Shown: positions 45,734 to 56,933 of the stretch, one piece after another | Layout: each line of letters starts with the position of its first letter | Numbering within the stretch: the stretch's first letter is position 1 | DNA from: Rattus norvegicus | Lineage: Eukaryota; Chordata; Mammalia; Rodentia; Muridae | Assembly (NCBI RefSeq): GCF_036323735.1 | Contig: NC_086019.1 | Span: 242,164,602 to 242,228,601 of the forward strand | Length of the DNA: 64,000 bases | Direction of reading: 5' to 3' | Program-made: the position numbers and the translations under genes | Notes under the pieces: generated by a model | Told to the model about the DNA's origin: nothing | What the model saw: the letters and a program-made list of their open reading frames with translations, nothing else | Databases searched by the model: none

Positions 45734-46764
45734 CCAATAGCAACACATTTCTTGTAGGGAATGAAATTCATTCCAGAGACTTTGGAATCCATCACCTGGA
45801 TCTCTTTTGAACCAATCCTTTGTGGATTCCAAGAAACAATACTTAAAATTCATTGGGAACATAAATAATACTAAAAATCATGGGGAACTGAGTTGTTAGG
45901 TTTAAGCTTAGTATGAGGCTTTGGACTGAAATTATATGTGCTACCACTGAATGATACAATGGAAATTCTTTAAATATTAGTTTCATACAATAAAATATCA
46001 ATAATATTTCTGTCCAAATCAAAATTCTAGCACTGAGAAGAGAAAGTGGACATACAGTTCCAACTAAAAGCAATAAGTTATTTGCAATTGATATCTGCTT
46101 AGAAGGGAGAAATCATTTTTTTCCAGTAGTGTGACATTGGGTCTATCCACCACAGTCCAACCAAGCTGTATGCCCAGAAGTAGCTTCTGAACACAAAATG
46201 CACTTCATTTTTTTGTTGAGCCTTTTGTTTCACCCTGTTTAGTTTTGGAAAAGACAAGTTGTAAACATCCAGACCAGCATTTACGTAAAGAGATACTATG
46301 AAGGCAATCCTTCCTGAATTGCTTCAAATGTCTAAACTTCTCCAGTTTATCATAGTTGAGTATGACCATATATTAACTTTCCACATGACCTATGGTAATC
46401 ATGTGCATTTCTGTTGCGATTCTTCTTTTATTCAAGCTCCATGACGTTGCAATATGATCAGAGCTGCTCCAGGGTTGGTAGATCATTGCCCAGTAACCAG
46501 CCCTTTCTACTACTCTGTTCACAAGTTCCTTAAAAATTATTGTGTTTCCTTCCCACTCCCAGTGCCAATTTGAAATAAGTTTCATAAATAATCTCTGAAT
46601 AAACAAGGCAGCAACAGCTGTTTTTTTATCTTAAATTAAATAAAAAGGAACGATAGATGAGTAGTTGTATGTACAATGGAATAATTATTGTAATCATGCT
46701 CTAAGTTAACTGTTGACATTATTGATATTTGAAAATGAAAGACACATTCATTAAATTTTTTCCT
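45734..46764. other. No recognised feature
   Basis: No gene or identifiable repeat. Minus-strand open frames at 45843-46073 and 46373-46606 lack any domain. Confidence 0.45.
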
Positions 46765-47472
46765 CCATTTTTATTAACTTGGGTATTTCTTATTTACATT
46801 TCAATTGTTATTCCCTTTTCTGGTTTCTCAGCAAACATCCCCCTCCACTTGTATATGGGCGATCCCCTCCCCATCCTTCCCCCATTACCGCCCTCCCTCA
46901 ACAATCATGTTTACTGGGGATTCAATCTTGGCAGAACCAAGGGCTTCCACTTCCACTGGTGCTCTTACTAGGCTATTCATTGTTACATATGCAGTTGGAG
47001 TCCAGGGTCAGTCCATATATAGTCTTTGGCTAGTGGCTTAGTCCCTGGAAGCTCTGGTTGGTTGGCATTGTTGTTCATATGGGGTCTCAAACCCCTTCAA
47101 GCTTTCTTCAGTCCTTTCTCTGATTCTTTCAATGGGGGTCACATTCTCAGTACAGTGGTTTAATAATGGCATTCGCCTATGTATTTGCTGTATTCTGGCT
47201 GTGATTCTCAGGAGAGATCTACATCTGGTTCCTGTCAGCCTGCACTTCTTTGTTTCATCCATTTATATAGTTTGGTGGCTGTATATGTATGGGCCACATG
47301 TGGGGCAGGCTCTGAATGGGTGTTCCTTCAGCCTCTGTTCTAAACTTTGCCTCCCTATTTCTACCAAGGGTATTCTTGTTCCTTTTTAAAGAAGGAATGA
47401 AGCATTCGCATTTTGGTAATCCTTCTTGAGTTTCACGTGTTCTGTGCATCTAGGGTAATTCGAGCATTTGGG

Positions 47473-50400
47473 CTAATATCCACTTATCAATGAGTGCATA
47501 ACATGTGTTTTCTTGTGACTGGGTTACCTCACTCAGGATGATATTTTCCAGTTCCCTCCAGTTGCCTATGAATTTCATAAAGTCATTGTTTTTGATAGCT
47601 GAGTAGTATTCCATTGTGTAGATGTACTACATTTTCTGTATCCATTCCTCTGTTGAAGGGCACCTGGGTTCTTTCCAGCTTCTGGATATTATAAATAAGG
47701 CTGCGATGAACATAGTGGAGCATGTGTCTTTGTTATACATTGGGGCATCTTTTGGGTATATGCGCAAGAGAGGTATAGCTGGGTCCTCAGGTAGTTCAAT
47801 GTCCAATTTTCTGAGGATCCTCCAGACTGATTTCCAGAATGGTTGTATCAGTCTGCAATACCACCAACAATAGAGGAATGTTCCTCTTTCTCCACATCCT
47901 CACCAGCATCTGCTGTCACCTGAGTTTTTGATCTTAGCCATTTTAACTAGTGTGAGGTGGAATCTCAGGGTTGTTTTGATTTGCATTTCCCTTATGACTA
48001 AAGATGTTGAACATTTCTTTAGGTGTTTCTCAGCCATTCGGCATTCCTCAGCTGTGAATTCTTTGTTTAGCTCTGAACCCCATTTTTAATAGGGTTATTT
48101 GTCTCCCTGCAGTATAACTTTGTGAGGTTTTTTTTTTTTTTTTGTATATTTTTGGATATAAGGCCACTATCTGTTGTAGGATTGGTAAAGATCTTTTCCC
48201 AATCTGTTGGTTGCCATTTTGTCCTAACAAAAGTGTCCTTTGCCTTACAGAAGCTTTGCAGTTTTATAAGATCGCATTTGTCGATTCTTGATCTTAGAGC
48301 ATAAGTCATTGGTGTTTTGTTCAGGAAATTGTCTCCAGTGCCCATGTGTTCAAGATTCTTCCCCACTTTTTCTTCTATTAGTTTGAGTTTTTCTGGTTTG
48401 ATGTGGAGGTCTTTGATCCACTTGGACTTAAGCTTTGTACAGGGTGATAAGCGTGGATCGATCTGCATTCTTCTACATGCTGACCTCCAGTTGAATGAGC
48501 ACCATTTGCTGAAAATGCTATCTTTTTTCCATTGGATGGTTTTGGTCCCTTTGTCAAAAATCAAGTGCCCATAGGTGTGTGGGTTCATTTCTGGGTCTTC
48601 AGTTCTGTTCCACTGTTCTATCTGTCTGTCTCTGTACCAATACCTTGCAGGTTTTATCACTATTGCTCTGTAATACTGCTTGAGTTCAGGGAGAGTCATT
48701 CCTGAAGAAGTCTTTTTATTGTTAAGGATAGTTTTAGCTATCCTGGGTTTTTTGTTATTCCAGATGAATTTGCAAATTGTTCTGTCTAACTCTGTGAAGA
48801 ATTGGGTTGGTATTTTGATGGAGATTGCATTGAATCTGTAGATAGCTTTTGGTAAAATGGCCATTTTTACTATATTAATCCTGCCAATCCATGAGCATGG
48901 GAGATCTTTCCAACTTCTGAGATCTTCTTCAATTTCTTTCCTCAGAGGCTTGAAGTTCTTATCATATAGATCTTTTTCGTGCTTGGTTAAAGTCACACCA
49001 AGGTATTTTATATTATTTGGGACTATTATGAAAGGTGTCATTTCCCTAATTTCTTTCTCGGCTAGTTTCTCCTTTGTGTAGACAAAGGCTACTGATTTAT
49101 TTGAGTTAATTTTATACCCAGCCACTTTGCTGAAGGTGTTTATCAGGTTTAATAGTTCTCTGGTCAAACTTTTGGAATCATTTAAGTATACAATCATACC
49201 ATCTGCAAATAGTGATATTTTGACTTCGTCCTTTCCAATCTGTATCCCTTTGATCACCTTTTGTTGTCTGATTGCTCTGGCTAGGTCTTAGAGAACTATA
49301 TTGAATAAGTAGGGAGAGAGTGGGCAGCCTTGTCTAGTCCCTGATTTTAGTGGGATTGCTTCAACTTTCTCTCCATTTACTTTAATATTAGCTACTTGTT
49401 TGCTGTATATGGCTTTTATTATGTTTAGGTATGGGCCTTGAATTCCTATTCTTTCCAGGACTTTTATCATGAAGGGGTGTTGAATTTTGTCAAATGCTTT
49501 CTCAGCATTTAATGAAATGATCATGTGGTTTTTAAGTTTGTTTATATAGTGAATTACGTTGATGGTTTTCCATATGTAAAACTATCTCTGCATCCCTGCA
49601 ATGAAGCCTACTTGATCATGATGGATGATTGTTTTGATGTGCTCTTGGATTTGGACTGCAAGAATTTTATTGAGTATCTTTGTGTTGATAGGGAAATAGG
49701 TCTGAAGTTCTCTTTCTTTCTTGGGTCTTTGTGTGGTTTAGGTATAAAAGTAATTGTGGCTTCATAGAAGGAATTCAGTAGCACTCCATCTGTTTCAATA
49801 TTGTGGAATAGTTTGGATAGTATTGGTATGAGGTCTTCTATGAAGGTCTGATAGAATTCTGCACTGAACCCACCTTGACCTGGGCTCTTTTTGGTTGGGA
49901 GACTTTTAATGACTGCTTCTTTTCTTTAGGAGTTATGGGGTTGTTTAAAAGTTTTATGTTTTATTTGTTCCGGATTTAACTTCGGTACCTGGTATCTGTC
50001 TAGGAAATTATCCATTTTCTCCAGATTTTCAAGTTTTGTTGAATGTAGGCTTTTATAGTAAGATCTGATGATTTTTTGAACTTCCTCTGAATCTGTAGTT
50101 ATGTCTCCCTTTTCATTTCTGATTTTGTTAATTTGGACACATTCTCTGTGTCCTCTCGTTAGTCTGGCTAAGGGTTTATCTATCTTGTTGATTTTCTCAA
50201 AGAACCAACTTTTGTTTCTGTTGATTCTTTCTGTGGTCCTTTTTGTTTCTACTTGATTGATTTCAGCTCTGTGTTTGATTATTTCCTGCCTTTTACTCCT
50301 CCTCGGTGTATTTTGCTTCTTTTTGTTCTAGAGCTTTTAGGTGTGCTGTCAACTGGTGACACATGCTCTCTCCTGTGTCTTTCTGCAGGCACTCAGAGCT

Positions 50401-51293
50401 ATGAGCTTTCCTCTTAGCACAGCTTTCATTGTGTCCTATAAGTTTGGGTATATTGTACCTTCATTTTCATCAAGTTCTAAGAAGTCTTTAATTTCTTTCT
50501 TTATTTCTTCCTTTGCCAGGTTATCATTGAGTAGAGCATTGTTCAACTTCCATGTATATGTGGGCGTTCTTTCCTTATTGTTTTTGAAGACCAGCTTTAG
50601 CCTGCAGTGGTCTGATAGGACGCATGGGATTATTTCTATATTTCTGTATCTGTTGAGGCCTGTTTTATGACCGATTTTATGGTCAGTTTTGGTGAAAGTA
50701 CCATGAGGTGGTGAGAAGGTATATCCTTTGGTTTTAGGTTAGAATATTCTATAAATATCTGTTAAATCCATTTGGTTCATGACTTCTCTTAGTCTGTCTA
50801 TGTCTCTGTTTATTTTTTTTCCATGATCTGTCCATTGATGAGAGTGGGGTGTTGAAATCTTCTACTATTATTGTGTGAGGTGCAATGTGTACTTTGAGCT
50901 TTAATAAGGTTTCTTTTATATTTGTAGGTGCCCTTGTATTTGGAGAATAGATATTTAGGATTGAGAGTTCATCTTTGTGGATTTTTCCTTTGATGAATAT
51001 GAAGTGTCCTTCCTTATCTTTTTTGATGACTTTTGGTTGAAAATCAATTTTATTCGATATTAGAATGGCTACTCCAGCTTGCTTCTTCAGACCATTTGCT
51101 TGGAAAGTTGTTTTCCAGCCTTTTACTCTGAGGTAGTGTCTGACTTTGTCTCTCAGTTGTGTTTCCTGTAGGCAGCAGAATGCAGGGTCCTCATTGCATA
51201 TCCAGTTAATCTATGTCTTTTAATTGGGAAATTGAGTCCATTGATGTTGTGAGAGATTAAGGAATAGTGATTGTTGCTTCATGTTATATTCAT
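47473..51293 (-). pseudogene. L1 copy D ORF2, heavily decayed
   Basis: Start and stop positions follow from alignment to the other copies. The largest open pieces are 396 codons (49257-48067, reverse transcriptase palm to middle region) and 78 codons (49524-49288). The endonuclease half has no long open frame. The catalytic FADD box reads FADG because codon 49200-49198 is GGT and not GAT, so the second aspartate is lost. A long T run on the plus strand (48129-48142) adds lysine codons and disturbs the sequence after GLISK. Even with its frames intact this copy would lack reverse transcriptase activity. Confidence 0.92.
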
Positions 51294-51349
51294 ATTTGGA
51301 TGTGAGATTATGTTTGTGCTTGTCTTCTCTTTGTTTTGTTGTAAAATGA

Positions 51350-52457
51350 TTAATTTCTTGCATTGTCTAGGGTGAAGATTGCTTCCTTGTGTTGGGCTTT
51401 ACCACTTATTATCGTTTGTAGGGCTGGATTTGTAGAAAGATATTGTGTAAATTTGATTTTGTCATGGATATCTTGGTTTCTCCATCTATGTTAATTGAGA
51501 GTTTTGCTGGATACAGTAACCTGGGCTGGCATTTGTGTTCTCTTAGGGTCTGTATGACATCTGTCCAGGATCTTCTGGCCTTCATAGTCTCTGGCGAGAA
51601 GTCTGGTGTGATTCTGATAGGTCTGCCTTTATATGTTACTTGACCTTTTTCCCTTACTGCTTTTAATATTCTTTCTGTGTTTTGTCCATTTGGTGTTTTG
51701 ACTTTTATGTGACAGGAGGAGTTTCTTTTCTGATCCAATCTATTTGGAGTTCTGTAGGCTTCTTGTACATTTATGGGCATCTCTTTCTTTAGGTTAGGGA
51801 AGTTTTCTTCTATGATTTTGTTGAAGATATTTACTGGTCCTTTGAGTTGGGAGTCTTCACTCTCTCCTATACCTATTATTCTTAGGTTTGATTTTCTCAT
51901 TGTGCCCTGGATTTCCTGTATGTTTTGGGCCAGTATCTTTTTCCCTTTTACATTGTGTTTGACAGTTGGGTCGATGATTTTTATGGAATCTTCTGCTCCT
52001 GAGATTCTCTCTTCTATCTCTTGCATCCTGTTGGTGATGCTAGTATCTACAGCTCCTTGTCTCTTCCTTTGGTTTTCTATATCCAGGGTTGTCTCCCTTT
52101 GTGCTTTCTTTATTGCTTCTATTTCCATTTTTAATTCCTTCAACTGTTTGATTGTGTTTTCCTGGAATTCTTTCAGGGTTTTTTCATTTCCTCTCTATAG
52201 TCTTCTGCTTGTTTATTTGTGTCTTCCTGCATTTTTCTAAGGGAGTTCTTTATGTCTTTCTTGCAGTTCTCTATCATCATGATCAAATGTGATTTCAAAT
52301 CAAGATCTTGCTTTTCTGGTGTGTTTGGATATCCAGTGGAGTTTTTTTGTTGTTGTTGTTTTTTTTTTTTTTTTTTTTTTGTGGGAGAATTGGACTCCAA
52401 TGATGCCATGTAGTCTTGGTTTTTGTTGCTTGGGTTCCTGCGCTTGCCTCTTGCCAT
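51350..52457 (-). pseudogene. L1 copy D ORF1, frameshifted, with a lysine/glutamine tract
   Basis: The start MARGKRRNPS lies at 52457, with a second Met codon just before it at 52460. Shortly after SNSPT, a 22-nt T run on the plus strand (52359-52380) and a GTT run encode a short poly-Lys then poly-Gln tract absent from copies A, B and E. The frame is then lost between 52173 and 52143. The remaining 244-codon piece (52143-51409) holds part of the coiled coil, the RRM (NLRIIGI) and the SPETMKARRSW domain, and ends out of frame after TKISM. It is not functional. Confidence 0.9.
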
Positions 52458-52943
52458 CATGTTGTCTCTGGTGTTACCTTGTTCTGCTATTTCTGACAGT
52501 GGTTGGACTGTCCTATAGACCTGTGTGTCAGGAGTGCTGTAGACCTGTTTTCCTGTTCTCTTTCAGCCAGTTATGGGAACAGAGTGTTCTGCTTTCCAGC
52601 GAGTAGTCATTCCTGTCTACTGGTCTTCAGGTGTTCCTGTGGGCATGTGTCCTGAGTCTACCAGGCAGGTCACTCGGAGCAGAAAAGTTGGTCTTTCCTC
52701 TGATCTCAGGTCTGGAGTCGCTTCTCAGATCCAGGTTTCAACTCTCAGTGAGGTCAACTACCAGAAGGTCCTGCCCTGTGTTTGCTCAAGACCCTGTGCA
52801 CAGGGGGCCCAGATGGCGCTTGGGGTTTTCCTCTAGAGTCAGAAATGTGGGCAGAGAGTATTCTCCTCTGGCTTCCCAGGCGTGTCTGCCCCTCTGAAGG
52901 TCTAGCTCTCCCTCCCACGGGATTTGGGTGCAGGGATATGTTT
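52458..52943 (-). other. L1 copy D 5' UTR remnant
   Basis: GC-rich sequence aligns with 16348-16833 of copy A, with several indels. It ends where copy A continues 'gtttatccggtctg' and copy D changes to AT-rich DNA. Confidence 0.7.
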
Positions 52944-54095
52944 GACTAAAATAGTTTACTATTTTAATTTACTATATTAAAATAAAAAATCTACTATATT
53001 TACTATTAAAATACTTTAGTTGCAAAGTATCATAGATCGCTAATCAAGTCTGAAATCTCTTCCCACTCCACCTTCTTTTCTCTTTCTGTGGTTATCATAG
53101 CTGTAACGTTCTCTATGGTGTCATTGCAATATATGGACATTATTGAGAATGGAAAAAAATGGTAGTAGCAGGATAGATTTTGCAAAACTACTTCGCTCCT
53201 AAGTAATATCACTTAAATAATAAGATTTATTTTTTAAAGTTGAATACTCATCCCACCATTGATAGGACTCATTAACCTGCAGCAAAATGCCCCCAAGCTT
53301 GGCACATTGTTGGCCTATGCCATTAGACTGTCTAATGAAACAAGCACATTTAAACTTGTTCCAGTCTTGTTTCTGCTGCTTTGATAAAAATGAGTTTCTA
53401 GACCTAAAAGGAGAAGGAGATATGTGTCCCCACCCCTTAACCCAGAAGGTATCTTCAATTGATAACCACTTGCAGATGAAAATTTAGTTTTCTCCAGAGA
53501 GTCTCATTGTGGAAACAAACTACTCTTAAGAGTATGCTGTGTGCCCAGCAGGAGTTGTCAACAGAAAATGAACCCAACAGTATCTTTGGAGTTTCCTTAT
53601 CTCATAATGTCTTGTTGGAGCTTTAATTTTTAAAAATGTTAACTCATCTATCTATGTGCATATATATACACACAAAATATATACATTATATAAGTATATT
53701 AATGTCTATACTATAATTATATTACATGTAATATATATTACATATACAATATGTATTGCATATGTGATATATGTAATGTACATAATATAATATATTATAT
53801 ATAATCTACAAATATTACATTATGTATGTATTTTATATATCAAATTTCTTCCACTTTTTCCCCTATAGGCCCTGAGTGTGCATAGAATGGGGTTCTGTGT
53901 ATATCTGTTTCTTGTTTCTTTTCTTGAACACTTTGTCTTCTGTTTGTTTTGTCCTATTATGTGTTAGTTTTTATATTATTGTTTTATTTTATTATTTTAT
54001 TTTTATTATAGTAATAAATAATATATTTATATTTAACAACATTTATATTTATCATTTTATTTTACTTTTATACCTTAGATGTCTGTTTTCTAATG
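52944..54095. other. AT-rich DNA with TA-rich microsatellite
   Basis: Extremely AT-rich, with alternating TA and TACA patches at about 53660-53840. No gene recognised. The open frame at 53876-54187 is low-complexity (Phe/Ile/Tyr-rich). Confidence 0.55.
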
Positions 54096-54099
54096 AGAA

Positions 54100-54230
54100 A
54101 ACAGTAAGTGAGTGGATTCTGATGGGAGGTGAGTTAAGGAGATCTGGGTGCAACAGGGGGCAGAGAAAATATAATCAGAATATATGAAATGAGAAAATCT
54201 ATTTTCAATAAAAGGAACACATAAAATAAA
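54100..54230 (+). mobile_element. Possible old L1 3'-end relic
   Basis: The order 'gtgagtggattctgatggga', a purine-rich stretch, 'taatcagaatatatgaaatg' and an A-rich end resembles an old L1 3' terminus on the plus strand. The identification is weak. Confidence 0.35.
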
Positions 54231-54234
54231 AAGA

Positions 54235-54580
54235 AAAACAAACAAAAATCAACATAGGGGAGAAAGGATTTTAGTTTAGTTTATAGTTCCTCATCATGGA
54301 AAGTCAGGGTAGAAGGTTCATGCAGCTAGTCATGTCATATTTACAGCCAAGAGCAGAGAGAAATAAAAGCACCCATGCTCACTTGCTCGAACTCAGCTCT
54401 ATTTCCTGTCACTCCTATATACTTTGGGATTTCCAGCCTAGGGAATTGTCCCACCACAGTGATGTCCACATCAATTAATGAAATTAAGACAATCTCCCCC
54501 AGGCCAACCTAATGTAGACAATCCCTCACTGAGATTCTCTTCCCAAGGGTTCTAGATTTTGTCAAGTTGGAAACTAAACC
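54235..54580 (+). repeat. Rodent interspersed repeat
   Basis: 'ggggagaaaggattttagtt', 'ttcctcatcatggaaagtca', 'cacatcaattaatgaaatta', 'ccaacctaatgtagacaatc' and 'ctagattttgtcaagttgg' place it with the repeats at about 18495 and 40840. It is moderately diverged. Confidence 0.6.
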
Positions 54581-55243
54581 ACGGAACAGCTAGATGTTAG
54601 TGTGTGTATATGTGTGTACACAGATGTATACCTTTTCCTGCTATTTTACTTAGCTTATAGAAATCAATGATTGGGCATAAATCCACACTTCTCTCTGTTC
54701 TCATAAGTTTCTTTACACTTAACACAAACTTTTCCCTTTTCCTCTGTCAGCCAGAAGAGATATCCTAAAATCAATCCCTTCCTTTTGGAAAGGATCTTGT
54801 TCTTTTGGATCTCATAACGAGGCCAAGTTCATGGCCCTTCTATTCCCTTTCTTGAGTGAATGGCACCTTCAAGCATGTGGTCTAGATATAGAGACTAGAA
54901 GTGCTGCTTACCTGACTGGCTTCGTTCTTGCTGGTGACCTCAGTGTGTCTATCCCTGTTGCAGCCACTCTTACCCTTTGGTCACACGGTAGCTTCTTTGG
55001 CTGGTCAGTGCGAAATGAAGACCAGCAACTCTCCAGGATCTTCCATTACTACATTACAATTGCTGAGATAACTGCCTACAAAGCTGAGCAGCTCCTAGAG
55101 TCTGTCTCTGTAGTATACAGATGCCCAGCTCCTATTGTCTAAATTAGCCTAGAAAGTTCTCTTTCACAACATTACACACGACACACAAACACAAACTCTA
55201 TTGATTCTGTTCCTGTAGCTCAGAATGTTGAAACTCTAATGTT
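54581..55243. other. No recognised feature
   Basis: The 103-codon plus-strand open frame at 54831-55142 has no recognisable domain. Nothing else seen. Confidence 0.45.
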
Positions 55244-55425
55244 GAAATTCTTTAATACAATTCCTTAGATTGGGGTGACCCCCAGCCATAAAATTAGGTT
55301 TGTTGTTACTTTATAATTTTGCTAGTTTTATGAATCATAATGGAAACATTTTTGGAGACATAGGTTTGCTTAAGGAGTTGCAACTAACAAGTTGACAAAC
55401 ACTGCTCTCGAGAACCTTATTTAAA
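55244..55425 (+). repeat. Rodent dispersed repeat (gtgacccccagccataaaatt type)
   Basis: 'ttggggtgacccccagccat', 'gttactttataattttgcta' and 'tttatgaatcataatggaaa' match a common rodent dispersed repeat, possibly a non-autonomous DNA transposon. The name was not assigned. Confidence 0.5.
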
Positions 55426-56144
55426 ACAGTATTCAAGGGCACAACTCTAGTGATCTAACTTTCTTTAACTAGGCCCCACAACTTAAAAGTTTTGTTGTCT
55501 TTCAATACTGAAATGAGTCGGAAGCCAACGAATTAGCCCATGGCGTTTTTGGAGAATGTGTCAAAGTCATATTATAGAATGACAGCCTGCTCAAAAGATG
55601 TGGCCGGCCTATGGCCACTTTGTACCTGGAGGGTGCAGAATGCAGCAACAATAATAAATGTGTGATTTACATATGTCATAAGATTAAATGCAAGCGATTC
55701 TGCTAAAGGTACAAAGTCTACCTTGATGCAGGAAATGATACTTAAACCTGTGTACCAACTAGGTAGGGTGTTTCCCCAATTGCTGTCCCTTGGAATACTG
55801 CAATCTACATTGTTCCATGTTCAAATGAGGTTGAGAAAGACTATCATGTTCTTTTTGAAGTATTGTCATAGTTTATAGACAGTGTGAAACACTATTTACT
55901 ATAGGACTACCCTGAACCTTCAATGTGTTGAGGTTAGAAATTAGTCAAAAAGCTATTTTCCTCATAAATTAGCTAGCCTGTGGTATGTCTGCATGGAAAA
56001 CACCTTGCTATGTGCATGTGGTTTTTTAGAAAATGAAAGAAAGTAGAGAATTATGAAAAATTATAGCTTTGCCCTCTCTTCTCAGAGAGACAATGTGGTA
56101 GGAAAAAAAATAGAGTGTATGGGGTTTAACAGCACCGATGTTAA
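55426..56144. other. No recognised feature
   Basis: No gene or repeat recognised. Confidence 0.45.
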
Positions 56145-56161
56145 TCTTGTCTTGCTATTTT
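56145..56161. repeat. Left TSD of L1 copy E
   Basis: 'tcttgtcttgctatttt' recurs exactly at 62344-62360. Confidence 0.97.
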
Positions 56162-56180
56162 TTTGTTTTTTTTTAACTTG

Positions 56181-56182
56181 AT

Positions 56183-56217
<35 letters not shown>

Positions 56218-56222
56218 TTTTT
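56181..56222 (+). repeat. (ATTT)n microsatellite in the tail of L1 copy E
   Basis: About ten ATTT units lie between the TSD-side T run and the L1 3' UTR, so the microsatellite grew from the L1 poly(A) tail. Confidence 0.95.
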
Positions 56223-56933
56223 TATTAACTTGAGTATTTCTTATATACATTTCGAGTGTTATTCCCTTTCCCGGTATCCGGGCAAACATTCCCCTCCCCC
56301 CTCCCCTTCCTTATGGGTGTTCCCCTCCCAACCCTCCCCACATTGCCCCCCTCCCCCCACCAGTCTAGTTCACTGGGGGTTCAGTCTTAGCAGGACACAG
56401 GGCTTCCCCTTCCACTGGTGCTCTTACAAGGATATTCATTGCTACCTGTGAGGTCAGAGTCCAGGGTCAGTCCATGTATAGTCTTTAGTTAGTGGCTTAA
56501 TCCCTGGAAGCTCTGGTTGCTTGGCATTGTTGTACATATGGGGTCTCGAGCCCCTTCAAGCTCTTCCAGTTCTTTCTCTGATTCCTTCAACAGGGGACCT
56601 ATTCTCAGTTCAGTGGTTTGCTGCTGGCATTCGCCTCTGTATTTGCTGTATTCTGGCTGTGTCTCTCGGGAGAGATCTACATCCGGCTCCTGTTGGCCTG
56701 CACTTCTTTGCTTCATCCATCTTGTCTAATTGGGTGGCTGTATATGTATGGGCCACATGTGGGGCAGGCTCTGAATGGGTGTTCCTTCAGTCTCTGTTTT
56801 AATCTTTGCCTCTCCCTTCCCTGCCAAGGGTATTCTTGTTCCCCTTTTAAAGAAGGAGTGAAGCATTCACATTTTGATCATCCGTCTTGAGTTTCGTTTG
56901 TTCTAGGCATCTAGGGTAATTCAAGCATTTGGG

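Larger units (their letters stand above)
46765..52943 (-). mobile_element. L1 copy D, older and more diverged
   Basis: This is an LINE-1 in the same orientation as the other long copies but with many more differences from them. The 3' UTR starts at about 46768 ('ttttattaacttgggtattt'). ORF2 spans 51293-47473, ORF1 spans 52457-51350, and a shortened 5' UTR runs to about 52943, after which the sequence turns AT-rich. I could not identify a TSD, which fits greater age. Both ORFs are broken many times. Confidence 0.93.

Noticed and set aside
46600..53000. A target-site duplication for L1 copy D
   Set aside because: Candidate short matches near 46720-46765 and 52943-52960 were only 5-6 bp and not convincing.
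53876..54187. 103-codon open frame
   Set aside because: Low-complexity Phe/Ile/Tyr-rich translation of AT-rich DNA that runs into an old L1-like 3' end.
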